Made by a program: the position numbers and the translations under genes. From an uncultured Bacteroidia bacterium (lineage in GTDB: Bacteria; Bacteroidota; Bacteroidia; NS11-12g; UBA9320), in contig CALSTB010000002.1 in NCBI GenBank assembly GCA_943789165.1, forward strand, positions 62,001 to 126,000: a stretch of 64,000 bases of DNA. The letters run 5' to 3'. Shown here one piece after another: positions 15,695 to 26,048 of this stretch (the stretch's first letter is position 1; each line of letters opens with the position of its first letter). The notes under the pieces are model-generated. The model had not been told where the DNA came from, made no database searches, and saw nothing but the letters and a program-made list of their open reading frames with translations.

Positions 15695-16893
15695 ATACCC
15701 ATCAACAAACTACTGTCGCCGTAACTTAAAAAACGATAGTTCTTCATTTTCGCTTCTTTGTAAATGTGTTTCCAATCAGTTCCTACCAGGGCACTAATCA
15801 GCAACAAAAGCGTTGATTTTGGCAAATGAAAATTGGTAATTAATCCTTCCACAGATCTAATTTCATACCCAGGCATAATCATAATTCCAGACAAGCCCAC
15901 GACGTCTTCTAATCCTTCACGATCCATGTAGTCAAGGACGTATTGCAAAGCATCGTTGTAAGACACTAAATCACCTTCATATAGATATGGCAGGTGCTGA
16001 GTAACGTTCAAAGCGGATTCGCTTCCATCACGAAGTTGAATTCCAACCCAATACAACGTTTCTAAAGTGCGCAAACTCGTGGTGCCAGTGGCTATTCTGG
16101 GTCTATCTGTGATCAATGATTGAATCGTTTTACGACTTACCTGATAATATTCCTCATGCATTGGATGGTTCCACACCAAGTCATCCTCAACTGGTTTGAA
16201 AGTTCCTGCACCCACGTGTAAAGTCAACTCCGAAGTCGACATTCCTTTTGATTGTAGATTGGCAATAATCTCAGGTGTAAAATGCAAACCAGCAGTTGGC
16301 GCTGCCACTGCCCCATCGTGCTTGGCATACACCGTTTGATATCTTGTGGCATCCGACAATTGTGCCTCACGTTTGATGTAAGGCGGTAACGGCATTTTGC
16401 CAATCGACTCAATCGCATCGCAAAACGGGACACCTTCTGACCACGTCATTTGCACTTTCCTGTCTTCTTTACTCAATAGTGTAAACTCCATCCACACGTC
16501 GGACGTTTCGACACGAATCGTTTCCTTTTCTTTCCAACGCTTTGCATTGCCAATCATGCAGGTCCAAACTGAAGCCTGATTCTGCATTTTGAGAGCACGT
16601 TCAACTTCAGCATAAGGTGCAACCGGACTTAATAGAAACACTTGAACTAATGCTCCGGTAGGCTTCGTTACAAATAACCTTGCAGGAATCACCTTGGTAT
16701 TGTTAAAAACCAACATTGCCTTTTCAGGCAAGAGTCCTGTTATCTCAGAAAAGGTATGATGTGAGGATTGACCGTTTTTATAACACAACAACTTCGAATC
16801 ATCGCGTTTGTCTAATGGTTTTTGCGCAATAAACTCCTGCGGCAAATCATAATCAAAATCCGATATTTTAACCTCCTGTGGGGCGAGACTCAT
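15691..16893 (-). CDS. queA: S-adenosylmethionine:tRNA ribosyltransferase-isomerase
   Basis: QueA transfers the ribosyl group of SAM to preQ1 in tRNA anticodons, forming epoxyqueuosine. Family motifs are in order: DYDLPQEFIAQ near residue 15, KATPAR-type VIPARLFV, AAPTAGLHFTPE near 200, LHVGAGTFKPV, HPMHEEYY, RIATGTTSLRTLE and TNFHLPKSTLLLLISA near 365. At 400 residues it is longer than the common 345-360 form, with an extra stretch before APTAGLHF. It overlaps dprA upstream and the hypothetical gene downstream by four bases each. Confidence 0.95.
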   Translation of the reverse strand: MSLAPQEVKISDFDYDLPQEFIAQKPLDKRDDSKLLCYKNGQSSHHTFSEITGLLPEKAMLVFNNTKVIPARLFVTKPTGALVQVFLLSPVAPYAEVERALKMQNQASVWTCMIGNAKRWKEKETIRVETSDVWMEFTLLSKEDRKVQMTWSEGVPFCDAIESIGKMPLPPYIKREAQLSDATRYQTVYAKHDGAVAAPTAGLHFTPEIIANLQSKGMSTSELTLHVGAGTFKPVEDDLVWNHPMHEEYYQVSRKTIQSLITDRPRIATGTTSLRTLETLYWVGIQLRDGSESALNVTQHLPYLYEGDLVSYNDALQYVLDYMDREGLEDVVGLSGIMIMPGYEIRSVEGLITNFHLPKSTLLLLISALVGTDWKHIYKEAKMKNYRFLSYGDSSLLMGI

Positions 16894-17987
16894 ATTAACT
16901 CATATTGTTTTCCTGGCAAACAACGTATCAAATGGTTCATTTCCATTTCCAACAGTTTATATGCCAACACACTTGGACTCAACCTAGTTCGACTACTCAG
17001 TCGATCCATGTCTAACAGTCCGTACATCTTTAAGGCGTCAAAGATACTCTGCTCCTGCGGACCAAGTGATATCGGCAGTTCAATTTGTGTCGTCTTTTTC
17101 ACTTCTAAGTCCCAATTAAGCAACTTGGCAATAGCTTCTCCACTATCCACCAAATGTGCCTTATTGGTTTTGATTAATTGGTGGCAACCCATTGAATTGG
17201 CATCACGGGGTCGACCAGGAATCGCCATCACCTCACGGTCGTTTTCAAAAGCCATATTCGCTGTAATGATGGACCCACCACTTTCTGGAGATTCCACCAC
17301 CAAAACAGCGTCGACCATACCAGCTACAATGCGATTTCTTTTAGGAAAGTTCTCGCGATCCGGAATTGTGCCAGTCACAAATTCTGTGAGCCAACTCCCA
17401 TTTGATTCTAAAATTTTATTCGCTAAATTGGTATTCTGACTTGGATAAATTCGGTCAAAGCCGTGACCAAAAACACTAATCGTCGACAAGCCCAACTCAA
17501 TTGCGGATTTATGCGCATATGAATCGATTCCGTATGCCAACCCGCTGACAATGGTAGGTTTGTAATCCTTTAACTCTTCAATGATATCATGTGTGATGTC
17601 TTTCCCATGCTGAGTGGCTTTCCTAGTTCCGATTACAGCCAGCATTCTTCTTTCATTCAATTCATTCTCCCCCTTATGAAATAACAACACAGGGGCATTA
17701 TACACCTGTTTCAACCTAAAAGGATAATCCTTGTCCGTAAAGAAATACGACTTGATTTGGTTGGTTTTAAGGAATTCAATTTCTTGATGCAAGGCATCAA
17801 AATCTTTAAAGTAATAGACCTCTTTGGCGGTCTTTTCTCCAATACCAGGAATTTTTCTTAGAAGACTGAGTTTCTCCGCAAAAACTGCTTCCACGCCACC
17901 GCAATAACCCACAAGGTTTTTGGCCAGAATAGACCCAATATTCGGAATTTGGCTCAGCGCCAATTGATAGATAAGTGATTCAGACAT
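16890..17987 (-). CDS. dprA: DNA-processing protein DprA
   Basis: DprA binds incoming single-stranded DNA and loads RecA during natural transformation. The 365-residue protein has an N-terminal helix-hairpin-helix region (IPGIGEKTAKEVY), a Rossmann core with VIGTRKATQHG, IVSGLAYGIDSYAH, FGHGFDRIYP and FPKRNRIVAGM, and a C-terminal winged-helix segment (LDMDRLSSRTRLSPSVLAYKLLEME). All are typical. It begins the dprA-queA operon. Whether the cell is naturally competent cannot be told from this window. Confidence 0.95.
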   Translation of the reverse strand: MSESLIYQLALSQIPNIGSILAKNLVGYCGGVEAVFAEKLSLLRKIPGIGEKTAKEVYYFKDFDALHQEIEFLKTNQIKSYFFTDKDYPFRLKQVYNAPVLLFHKGENELNERRMLAVIGTRKATQHGKDITHDIIEELKDYKPTIVSGLAYGIDSYAHKSAIELGLSTISVFGHGFDRIYPSQNTNLANKILESNGSWLTEFVTGTIPDRENFPKRNRIVAGMVDAVLVVESPESGGSIITANMAFENDREVMAIPGRPRDANSMGCHQLIKTNKAHLVDSGEAIAKLLNWDLEVKKTTQIELPISLGPQEQSIFDALKMYGLLDMDRLSSRTRLSPSVLAYKLLEMEMNHLIRCLPGKQYELI

Positions 17988-18024
17988 TTGGTTTATGTCT
18001 GCAAAAATAAAGTGGATTTAGACC

Positions 18025-19308
18025 TTAATCGTCGTCTCGAGATGTGAGAGAATTAAGCATTGCTTTACCAATCAGCCTGTCATACCCGTAAAATGCGTCT
18101 TTGTGATACAATAGGATCGTATAGTCATTCTCCGTCTCGCTATGATTACCCTCCGTATACGCATATTCAACCGTTCCGTTCTTTCCCGGAACTACATAAT
18201 GGTAGTTGTAATAACTCTGTTTCAATTTTACAGCAAGGTAATATGCATTACGTTCTGGAATGTAGGTCATTTTATAGCGCTCGTTTAATCGCCAATCGGA
18301 CAACTCGCCGTAAACATATACGTCGCCTGCCAAAAGTTTGTTTGGTGATTCCAGACTAAAATGCACCAAGGTATAGTCCCCATTTTCTGTGACATCAGCC
18401 CCATCGGTGTTTTGAATAACACGTTTACCATTGAAATCAATCCAATTCACATACGTTTTGCTCGACTGTATTTCACCAGCGTTTAGCACCACATTCACCA
18501 ACGAATCCGTAAACTTCTTAGCAACATTCTGGCTATAGTTTCTAAGCGATCGTATGTCGAAGAACCTAAACTCACTAACACCATTAAACAGGTTTTCATT
18601 CTCGTAATTGAACTGGAGTATGTTGTTGTTTACAAACTGCGGTTTAAGATTATATATCGAATTGTTCCAACTGTTGTTTTGAAGAATGACAGCGTTGACG
18701 TCGTTAAAAGGGTTTTGAATTAGATAGTCTTTGTAATCCACTTCAAAATCAACTTCTTGCTTATAGAAACGGTCACTTGGGTTTGTGGCGGGTTTAACCG
18801 TGCCAGTTACCGATGTTTCGTTTTCAAACACCATAAACCGACGTGTTAATACAATATCTTCCTCGTCAAAGTTTCGGTATACAATCAACAAATAATTACC
18901 CGATTTGGTAAGGTCCATATCTTGATTAGGGAACACCAATTCGTACTGTACATATTGCTGGAACGTATTGGTAGAAAATTTGAATTCTTCAATACTCCCC
19001 ATGGTATTACCCTCAAGGTATTCTGTTTTTTGCAGGTTACTAACCTTCCAATCGGCTGTACAATGAACAAAGGTGTATTGGTAGAATTCGTTGCTCGCTT
19101 TCAACCGATCGAACTTTAATTTCAACGCGTTGGTGGCACCCAAATCCATGATGGCTAAAGGATTGTAAACATTCGAATTCGTTGACAACAACACTGTTTC
19201 TAACAGGCTATCGTAAATGTAGTTTTCATATTTTAGTTCAACTGCGTGCGCATTAACCGACGCGCAAAGCACAAGACCAAAAGAAATAAGAATTGATTTA
19301 AAATTCAT
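18025..19308 (-). CDS. type IX secretion system plug protein (DUF5103 family)
   Basis: The 427-residue product has a signal peptide (MNFKSILISFGLVLCASVNAHAVE). It matches the DUF5103/T9SS plug family: KYENYIYDSLLETVLLS at the start, YTFVHCTADWKVSNLQKTEY with YLEG near 85-105, and a C-terminal carbohydrate-module-like segment ending FYGYDRLIGKAML. In Flavobacterium johnsoniae a member of this family plugs the SprA outer-membrane translocon when no cargo is engaged. It lies 37 bases upstream of dprA on the same strand, so cotranscription is possible. Confidence 0.85.
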   Translation of the reverse strand: MNFKSILISFGLVLCASVNAHAVELKYENYIYDSLLETVLLSTNSNVYNPLAIMDLGATNALKLKFDRLKASNEFYQYTFVHCTADWKVSNLQKTEYLEGNTMGSIEEFKFSTNTFQQYVQYELVFPNQDMDLTKSGNYLLIVYRNFDEEDIVLTRRFMVFENETSVTGTVKPATNPSDRFYKQEVDFEVDYKDYLIQNPFNDVNAVILQNNSWNNSIYNLKPQFVNNNILQFNYENENLFNGVSEFRFFDIRSLRNYSQNVAKKFTDSLVNVVLNAGEIQSSKTYVNWIDFNGKRVIQNTDGADVTENGDYTLVHFSLESPNKLLAGDVYVYGELSDWRLNERYKMTYIPERNAYYLAVKLKQSYYNYHYVVPGKNGTVEYAYTEGNHSETENDYTILLYHKDAFYGYDRLIGKAMLNSLTSRDDD

Positions 19309-19372
19309 TGTGATTGTTATACTACGATGTTTAATACAAATAACGCACCAATTTTCTAATCATTGTCATGCA

Positions 19373-20611
19373 CTACTCATATCGCAATGCATCCACTGGT
19401 TTGATTCTCAGTGCACGGTTAGCAGGTAAGAATCCAGCCAAACATCCAAAAACAACCAAGACTACCAACGCGGCAATGGCAACAGGTATCTGCACCTCAG
19501 GATTTTTGAACATATCGTTCTCCACCGAAAACTTAGCAATACCTTCAACCAACCAAATTCCGGCCATTAATCCTACGTATCCGGCAATCAAAGAAAGCAT
19601 CAATGCTTCTGCCACAATTTGAACAATGATGTTGATTGGTTTTGCACCAATCGCTCTTCGAATCCCAATTTCCTTCGTTCGTTCTTTTACCGATACCAAC
19701 ATGATGTTACTTACACCGATTATTCCGGCAATAAGCGTCATTAATCCTACAAACCAGCCAACTAAACGAACCGTCCAGAAGGTCATTTGCATGGGACCAA
19801 ACATCTTTTTTGCATTAAACCCACCAATGCCTCGTGGGTCATCTGGATGAACTTTGTATTTTACAGCTAGCGCCTTTTTAATAGATGATTCAACGACATC
19901 TGCATCGGCGTCATCATTACACTCAACCGCCAACCAATTGATATAATTTGATCCATCGAAGGCTTTTTGATAAGTAGCCATCGGAATGATGATTTGTTGG
20001 TCGTCTCGATCCGCCTGTTCTGCAGCAGCTTGCGATCGATGGCAACCCACTACCATAAATTGAATGCCGTTGATGGATATATATTCACCAACAGGGTTTT
20101 CGTTTAAAAACAACACTTCTTTCACGCGTTTGCCAATGGAACACACTTTTCGACCCTCAAGTTGATCTGTTTCGTTAATGAATCGTCCATCAACTTGTAG
20201 CCATTGATAAATGTTTCTGACTTCGGGGATATCTCCTTGAACTGAGAACGCACCGGTTTCATTTTTGAACTTAACGTTGTTTCCTTCGCCATATCCACCA
20301 AGCTGAGCGCGTGGTGCGACTATCTTAACGCCATCAATATGTTTACGAACGTATTCGGCATCTTCAATTTTTAGGCGAATTCGTCGTCCTTCTGTAAAGC
20401 CTTCATAGGACATGGAAGTCGATTGTCCCCAAACAAAAAGGCTGTTTGAACTAAATCCTTTAAACATGGATTTTACACCGTTCTCCATCCCCATACTTAA
20501 ACCCATGATAATAATGAGCATAAATATCCCCCAACTAACGCCGAAGGCAGTGAGTATCGAACGTAGAACGTTTCGACGTAAAGAACTATATATCTCTTTT
20601 AAGAGTTCCAA
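19373..20611 (-). CDS. MacB-type ABC transporter permease
   Basis: The 412-residue inner-membrane protein has an N-terminal helix (ILTAFGVSWGIFMLIIIMGLSMGM), a large periplasmic MacB-like domain, then a three-helix FtsX domain (TVRLVGWFVGLMTLIAGIIGVSNIML, VKERTKEIGIRRAIGA, and a final helix with GCLAGFLPANRALRIKPVDALRYE). These fit the type VII ABC superfamily that exports or transmits force to periplasmic partners. Its ATPase and adaptor are not next to it. The substrate is unknown. Confidence 0.9.
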   Translation of the reverse strand: MELLKEIYSSLRRNVLRSILTAFGVSWGIFMLIIIMGLSMGMENGVKSMFKGFSSNSLFVWGQSTSMSYEGFTEGRRIRLKIEDAEYVRKHIDGVKIVAPRAQLGGYGEGNNVKFKNETGAFSVQGDIPEVRNIYQWLQVDGRFINETDQLEGRKVCSIGKRVKEVLFLNENPVGEYISINGIQFMVVGCHRSQAAAEQADRDDQQIIIPMATYQKAFDGSNYINWLAVECNDDADADVVESSIKKALAVKYKVHPDDPRGIGGFNAKKMFGPMQMTFWTVRLVGWFVGLMTLIAGIIGVSNIMLVSVKERTKEIGIRRAIGAKPINIIVQIVAEALMLSLIAGYVGLMAGIWLVEGIAKFSVENDMFKNPEVQIPVAIAALVVLVVFGCLAGFLPANRALRIKPVDALRYE

Positions 20612-20687
20612 TGAAGTTCAAAATTACACAACTACTGTCATTCGTAAATCGCCAACTGACCAATCAACCAAAAACAAAGATGAATCG

Positions 20688-21509
20688 TTACTTAAAACCG
20701 AAGGTAGCGCCAATTTGGATGTTGGCCTGAAGAAAGCCAAAATGTTGTTTTGCTCTATCCGCCTTGACCTCAGTCGCCTGAATTTGTTGCATATTCACAT
20801 AACCACCTTTTACTTCACTGATAATATTGAAGTGATTCCACAAAAGTACTTTGACCCCTATTTTCCCGTTAAAACCATAACCCGCATTGTGATACACGTT
20901 TCTACCTTTTCGATTCATCAATGTGACGTCGGTTCTCGGCCTGAGTAAAGCAGGCCCAACACCTACCACCGAACTTACTCTGATTTGAGAATGTTTTAGA
21001 TTTAACCATTCGTCGTGTCTATTCCATTCCAAAAACACATAATTCAAGCCATCGGTATGTTCGTACCTCAAGAAGTTACGGGCTAGTTGAATACTGTCGT
21101 TGTTGTAGATGCCATTATATACAGACCCCGTTCTGTTGATCTCACCAGATATGGTGGTTGTTTGGTCGTTTACCATAACGTATTTCATGTGATCAAATCC
21201 GCCTGCCAAACTGTAATGTTTATTGAAATGATACCCAACGTTAAGGTTGGTTTGAGGTACCGAAAGTTGGGTTATAAAAAGATATTCTTTAAAACCAAAC
21301 TTAGTTTGCCTGTCGGTTGCTCGTACATTGTCAAGGACGAAGTCATAATCCGTACCAATCATATGAATGTCTGAAACCGTGTAGGTAGATCTATTCCACC
21401 CCCAATTGATATACCATTTATTTTCCAGATCTAAGCCAGTGTTTAATGTCTGACCAGCGACCGGCAATAATGAAAGGAGACAAAGAGCCCCCGCTAAAAT
21501 TTCCCTCAT
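20688..21509 (-). CDS. hypothetical outer-membrane protein
   Basis: The 273-residue protein has a signal peptide (ILAGALCLLSLLPVAGQ) and a mature part made of amphipathic strands (KWYINWGWNRSTYTVSDIH, NVGYHFNKHYSLAGGFDHMKY, ANIQIGATFGFK at the end). The final Phe-Lys strand supports outer-membrane insertion. The motif DIHMIGTDYDFVLDNVRATDR is shared by a conserved Bacteroidota protein group, which I cannot name. Its ATG overlaps the stop of the HEAT-cyclophilin gene, so the two are coupled. Confidence 0.7.
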   Translation of the reverse strand: MREILAGALCLLSLLPVAGQTLNTGLDLENKWYINWGWNRSTYTVSDIHMIGTDYDFVLDNVRATDRQTKFGFKEYLFITQLSVPQTNLNVGYHFNKHYSLAGGFDHMKYVMVNDQTTTISGEINRTGSVYNGIYNNDSIQLARNFLRYEHTDGLNYVFLEWNRHDEWLNLKHSQIRVSSVVGVGPALLRPRTDVTLMNRKGRNVYHNAGYGFNGKIGVKVLLWNHFNIISEVKGGYVNMQQIQATEVKADRAKQHFGFLQANIQIGATFGFK

Positions 21510-23176
21510 GAACCTGTTGGGTCTATTGCCACCCTGCGTATTTGAATAATTTTATCGCCAACTCCGATTTGATTTACAACGTCCATTCCACTTTGAACAA
21601 AGGCAAAAATAGAATAACGTCCATCTAAAAAAGGCGTTGGATTGTGTGTAATAAAAAACTGTACTCCTTCTGTGTCTTTCCCTCCCGAAGCCAAACCAAC
21701 CGCCCCAGTTTCATAGGTGAGGTAATTCGAGAATTCACTTCTTTGGGTCCAATCTGGGGAACCCCAACCATCTCCTCGTACGCAACCCGCTTGGATGACA
21801 AAGTTTGGAACAACACGATGAAAGAACTTTCCATTATAGAAGCCATCATCGACTTGTTTAAGAAAATTACTCACTGATCCCGGTGCTTCATTCACATTCA
21901 ATCGAATAACAATGAATCCTTTGTTAGTTTCAATTTCAACATGCTGATCACTTGGAATTTGTTTAACATAACTCCAATCAATTGGATGGTTGCATTTAAC
22001 CGGTGGATGGACAAATTTCTCGCCTCTAATTTTCACCAGTGCCTTACCCATATCCAAATAGGTTTCAATCTGACGAGGCATAGCCAACGAATCTCGATAA
22101 GTCATCAGCATTTCCTCCCAACGGGTATTTGGATTCTTTCTTATTTCGTAACATGCCAAACTTTGCAGGGCCATGTCACGACTCGTGATACATCGTTCAA
22201 TAAAATCGAAATACCGCTCACCTATTTTTTTATCATGACCAATATTGAAATCTTTAAAACACAATTCAGCTGCAGTTGTACGTACTACTTGGTATCGGTA
22301 ATCAAACGACCACACCATAAGTTTGGCAATCACGTCATCTGTTAACGTAACCTTATGTAGGTAATTCACTAATTCGTATGGTTTATCGTGATACAAAGCC
22401 GCCATGTCGGAAAAATCTTTGGGGTTGACTTGTTTTTCAACTTCAACTTCAACTTCAATTTCAATTTGTTCAATGACGGATCTAAGAAGCCTCCCAACCT
22501 CACCTTCGCTATGCAGACTCGCTAATTTATTGAGTTCTACTGTGTAAGGTAAAACTTGTTCTTTGGGTAACCTTGCCAATACACTCGCCGCATAGAATTT
22601 AGTTTGCTCACTGGAAACAATATCGAAATAACGTATGCAGTTTTTGGCAAACGAATCCCCAATTTGCCCCTGATACAAAGCACGATACATGCCTCTGGCA
22701 TGTCCTTCACGCACCAATGTAACGGTTGTATTAAAGGAGTTGAAGTAATTTACCACGACTTGATTAGCCGACTTACCCAATGCATCCATAATGTACAATC
22801 TGACCTCTGGAACTATTTCATTTTCCAATGCCATAAACAAGCTTGGTACGTTGACCGAATCCCGCATTTGGCCTATTGAATATGCCGCGGCTTTACGCAC
22901 ATTTGGTTTCGAATCAGTTAATAGGTTTTCTCTTAAAAACCTCACTGCTGATGAATCTTGTATGGACGCAAAAGCCAACACAGCTGCTTCTCGGTGTTCT
23001 GCTTTTTTAGACTTTAATAAGGGAATTAATTTGCGTGTTTCACCCCTGTCTTGTAACTCATAAATGCGTTGCAATTTTTCATCACTGAATCGGTTGTTTG
23101 AAACTTGTTCGACGGGTGCTTTACATCCGGCTACGAGTAAAGCTGCGGACAATACACACAAAAGTGTTTTTAACAT
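21506..23176 (-). CDS. lipoprotein with HEAT repeats and C-terminal cyclophilin domain
   Basis: The 556-residue product begins with a lipobox (AALLVAGCKAP; Cys 18). Residues about 55-380 are HEAT-like helical repeats (AVLAFASIQDSSAVRFLRENL, RKAAAYSIGQMRDSVNVPSLF). Residues about 395-550 are a cyclophilin peptidyl-prolyl isomerase domain: GFIVIRLNVNEAPGSVSNFL, FFHRVVPNFVIQAGC and GVQFFITHNPTPFLDGRYSIFA, with the FHR and FFIT core residues present. It probably helps fold proteins at the outer membrane. The next gene, an outer-membrane protein, overlaps it by four bases and is a plausible client. Confidence 0.88.
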   Translation of the reverse strand: MLKTLLCVLSAALLVAGCKAPVEQVSNNRFSDEKLQRIYELQDRGETRKLIPLLKSKKAEHREAAVLAFASIQDSSAVRFLRENLLTDSKPNVRKAAAYSIGQMRDSVNVPSLFMALENEIVPEVRLYIMDALGKSANQVVVNYFNSFNTTVTLVREGHARGMYRALYQGQIGDSFAKNCIRYFDIVSSEQTKFYAASVLARLPKEQVLPYTVELNKLASLHSEGEVGRLLRSVIEQIEIEVEVEVEKQVNPKDFSDMAALYHDKPYELVNYLHKVTLTDDVIAKLMVWSFDYRYQVVRTTAAELCFKDFNIGHDKKIGERYFDFIERCITSRDMALQSLACYEIRKNPNTRWEEMLMTYRDSLAMPRQIETYLDMGKALVKIRGEKFVHPPVKCNHPIDWSYVKQIPSDQHVEIETNKGFIVIRLNVNEAPGSVSNFLKQVDDGFYNGKFFHRVVPNFVIQAGCVRGDGWGSPDWTQRSEFSNYLTYETGAVGLASGGKDTEGVQFFITHNPTPFLDGRYSIFAFVQSGMDVVNQIGVGDKIIQIRRVAIDPTGS

Positions 23177-23181
23177 AGAGG

Positions 23182-23601
23182 TTAGTGAAAACTTAATACA
23201 GCCAAAACTACAATGATTACGCCTAATGGTAATGTAATTTTACCCATGTTTTGTATTTTCTTCAAATATGGTCCCCCACCTTCTTTAATTGCTGTCTTCG
23301 CCAAACCATTCATCATTACAATCATAAGAATCAGAACGATTACTAAAACAAGTTTGGTTAACAAAACGTGGTTTGACATCAGTGTGTCCCAATAAGGTGT
23401 CATCAAGTACTCGCCAGAAATAACCAACAGGAACAAACCAATGTATCCCATTTTGTTGATGGCGAAAGTTTTTAATGAAAAAGCCGTGGCTTCCTCTTCT
23501 GACATTTTGGTGGTTCCTAATCCTAAGAAAAGGTGTGCAAATCCATTTCCGACGCCTAAGGCTAGTCCAATGAAATGGAGAATTAGCATAATATCTCTCA
23601 T
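23182..23601 (-). CDS. hypothetical four-helix membrane protein
   Basis: The 139-residue protein is almost wholly hydrophobic, with segments at about 1-25 (IMLILHFIGLALGVGNGFAHLFLG), 50-70 (GYIGLFLLVISGEYLM), 78-100 (LLTKLVLVIVLILMIVMM) and 117-139. Histidines at 9 and 23 lie in helix one. It looks like a CopD or DUF2214-type membrane protein, but the match is not firm. It is followed after five bases by the HEAT-cyclophilin gene and preceded closely by an AT-rich gap. Confidence 0.6.
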   Translation of the reverse strand: MRDIMLILHFIGLALGVGNGFAHLFLGLGTTKMSEEEATAFSLKTFAINKMGYIGLFLLVISGEYLMTPYWDTLMSNHVLLTKLVLVIVLILMIVMMNGLAKTAIKEGGGPYLKKIQNMGKITLPLGVIIVVLAVLSFH

Positions 23602-23638
23602 ACCATTTTTTGGTAAAGGTATGAAATATTAAAAAATA

Positions 23639-25900
23639 TTAATTCGCTTGTCTCTTGATTAAGTTCAGCGCACTACCAGCTGCAAACCACTCAATTTGCT
23701 GTTCGTTGTACGTGTGGTTCACTTTGATACTGTCTTTAGTCCCATCAGCATGGTTGATAGTAACTGTCATTTGCTGACCTGGTTTGAACTCATCTAAGGC
23801 GATATCAAATGTGTCTTTTTCTTGAATCAAATCGTAGTCTGCAGGATTGGCAAACGTTAATCCCAACATGCCTTGTTTCTTCAAGTTTGTTTCATGAATT
23901 CTCGCGAATGACTTTACGATCACTGCTCTAACAGCTAAATGACGTGGCTCCATTGCAGCGTGTTCTCTTGAAGAACCTTCACCATAGTTTTCTTCTCCGA
24001 TTACAACAGAATACTCTCCTGCTGCCTTGATCATTCGAGCTGTTTTGGGCACACCGTCATATTCTCCGCTTAGAGGATTGTAAACCTCATCTGCTTTATC
24101 GTTGAAGGCATTAATAGCCCCAATCAAACAGTTATTTGAAATGTTGTCTAAATGTCCTCTATACGACAACCAAGGTCCTGCCATTGAAATATGGTCAGTG
24201 GTACACTTCCCTTTGGCTTTGATAAGCAGTTTCGCACCTATAATGTTTTTACCATCCCATGGAGCGAAAGGTTCTAGTAACTGTAGTCGTTTAGAATCTG
24301 GATTAACTACCACGCTTACACCTGAACCGTCTTCCATTGGCTCTAAATATCCATTATCTTTTACGTCAAAACCTTTAGGTGGCAATTCAAAACCTGTTGG
24401 TTCGTCCAACATCACTTCTTCCCCTTTAGCATTGGTTAGTGTGTCGGTCATTGGATTAAAATCCAAACGACCTGAAAGTGTTACCGCCGCAACTATTTCA
24501 GGTGATCCTACAAACGCATGTGTGTTTGGATTACCATCAGCACGTTTGCTAAAGTTTCGGTTAAACGAATGAACGATTGTATTTTTTGGTTTGCTGCTTG
24601 CGCCAGCTCTCTCCCATTGACCGATACATGGTCCACAGGCATTGGTAAAAATCTTCGCGTTCAGGTCTTTAAATATTTGCAACAATCCATCGCGTTCTGC
24701 TGTGAATCTTACTTGCTCAGAACCTGGGTTGATACCCAACTCTGCCTTCATTGGTATTCCTTTGTCAACGGCTTGTTTAGCGATAGAGGCTGCTCTCGAC
24801 AAATCTTCATAAGAAGAGTTCGTACATGATCCAATCAATCCCCACTCAACTGCCAAAGGCCAGTCGTTAGCTCTTGCTTTGTCACCTAATTCCCCCACCG
24901 GAGTTGCCAAATCAGGCGTAAATGGGCCGTTCAAATGTGGTCTAAGCTCAGAAAGGTTGATTTCAATCACCTGATCAAAATACTGTTCTGGGTTGGCGTA
25001 TACTTCTGGATCGCCGGTTAAGTGTTCTTTTACTTCATTGGCTGCGTCCGCAACATCAGCTCTATCGGTCGCCCGTAGGTAACGTTCCATACTGTCATCG
25101 TAACCGAATGTTGATGTAGTTGCACCAATTTCAGCACCCATGTTACAGATAGTACCTTTTCCAGTACAAGATAAAGAAGTTGCCCCTTCACCAAAATATT
25201 CAACTATGGCACCGGTTCCACCTTTAACAGTTAAGATACCCGCTACTTTTAGGATGACATCCTTAGGAGCCGTCCACCCACTTAATTTACCTGTTAGTTT
25301 AACACCTATTAGTTTAGGAAATTTTAATTCCCAGGGCATACCCGCCATCACGTCTACAGCATCAGCTCCACCAACACCAATGGCAACCATACCTAATCCA
25401 CCAGCGTTTACTGTATGTGAATCGGTACCAATCATCATACCGCCAGGGAAGGCATAATTTTCTAGAACCACTTGATGGATAATACCTGCACCCGGCTTCC
25501 AGAATCCAATTCCGTATTTATTCGAAACTGACTCTAAAAAGTTAAATACTTCATTACTCGTATTTATCGCGTGTTGCAAATCTTCGTCTGCCCCTACTTT
25601 CGCTTGAATCAAATGGTCGCAATGCACGGTAGTTGGCACCGCCACTTTTTTCTTTCCAGCTTGCATGAATTGTAGCAATGCCATTTGCGCAGTTGCGTCT
25701 TGACAAGCAATTCTATCTGGTGCAAAATCGACATATGACTTTCCTCTTCCGTAAGGCTCATTTGGCAAATTGTCCCACAAATGCGCATACAAAATTTTCT
25801 CGCTAAGCGTCAGTGGCTTGCCAGTTAATTCGCGTGCTGCTTTTACGCGGTCACCGATTTTAGAATAAACGTCTTTGATAAGGTTGATGTCGAATGCCAT
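23639..25900 (-). CDS. aconitate hydratase (mitochondrial-type)
   Basis: Aconitase converts citrate to isocitrate in the TCA cycle. The 753-residue protein has the cluster ligands in [10 protein letters not shown] (Cys near 357) and [10 protein letters not shown] (Cys near 420 and 423), matching the mitochondrial-enzyme positions. [28 protein letters not shown] and the swivel-domain [19 protein letters not shown] are also present. It resembles mitochondrial ACO2 more than AcnB. It is monocistronic as far as can be seen, with its own promoter upstream at 25922. Confidence 0.97.
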   Translation of the reverse strand: MAFDINLIKDVYSKIGDRVKAARELTGKPLTLSEKILYAHLWDNLPNEPYGRGKSYVDFAPDRIACQDATAQMALLQFMQAGKKKVAVPTTVHCDHLIQAKVGADEDLQHAINTSNEVFNFLESVSNKYGIGFWKPGAGIIHQVVLENYAFPGGMMIGTDSHTVNAGGLGMVAIGVGGADAVDVMAGMPWELKFPKLIGVKLTGKLSGWTAPKDVILKVAGILTVKGGTGAIVEYFGEGATSLSCTGKGTICNMGAEIGATTSTFGYDDSMERYLRATDRADVADAANEVKEHLTGDPEVYANPEQYFDQVIEINLSELRPHLNGPFTPDLATPVGELGDKARANDWPLAVEWGLIGSCTNSSYEDLSRAASIAKQAVDKGIPMKAELGINPGSEQVRFTAERDGLLQIFKDLNAKIFTNACGPCIGQWERAGASSKPKNTIVHSFNRNFSKRADGNPNTHAFVGSPEIVAAVTLSGRLDFNPMTDTLTNAKGEEVMLDEPTGFELPPKGFDVKDNGYLEPMEDGSGVSVVVNPDSKRLQLLEPFAPWDGKNIIGAKLLIKAKGKCTTDHISMAGPWLSYRGHLDNISNNCLIGAINAFNDKADEVYNPLSGEYDGVPKTARMIKAAGEYSVVIGEENYGEGSSREHAAMEPRHLAVRAVIVKSFARIHETNLKKQGMLGLTFANPADYDLIQEKDTFDIALDEFKPGQQMTVTINHADGTKDSIKVNHTYNEQQIEWFAAGSALNLIKRQAN

Positions 25901-25921
25901 AAGGGTATTTTAATGATGGTG

Positions 25922-25929
25922 CAAATGTA
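25922..25929 (-). promoter_or_regulatory. -7 element of the aconitase promoter
   Basis: The minus strand reads TACATTTG, a perfect TAnnTTTG box, 22 bases before the aconitase ATG. A TTTTTG lies 10 bases upstream; the -33 element is not clear. Confidence 0.55.
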
Positions 25930-25985
25930 GTAAATCAACAAAAATAGAAGGGGGAATGTTTCAACTTTGTTTTGCGACATAAAAC

Positions 25986-26013
25986 AAAAAAAGGCGGTAC
26001 CGAAGCACCGCCT
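25986..26013 (-). terminator. terminator of the adhesin-SprF operon
   Basis: The minus strand has AGGCGGT (26013-26007), an 8-base loop, ACCGCCT (25998-25992), then seven T. It lies 36 bases after the stop of the PorP/SprF gene. Confidence 0.85.
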
Positions 26014-26048
26014 AAATAAATAGTTGAGTAGTATTACCGTAGTTTCTT

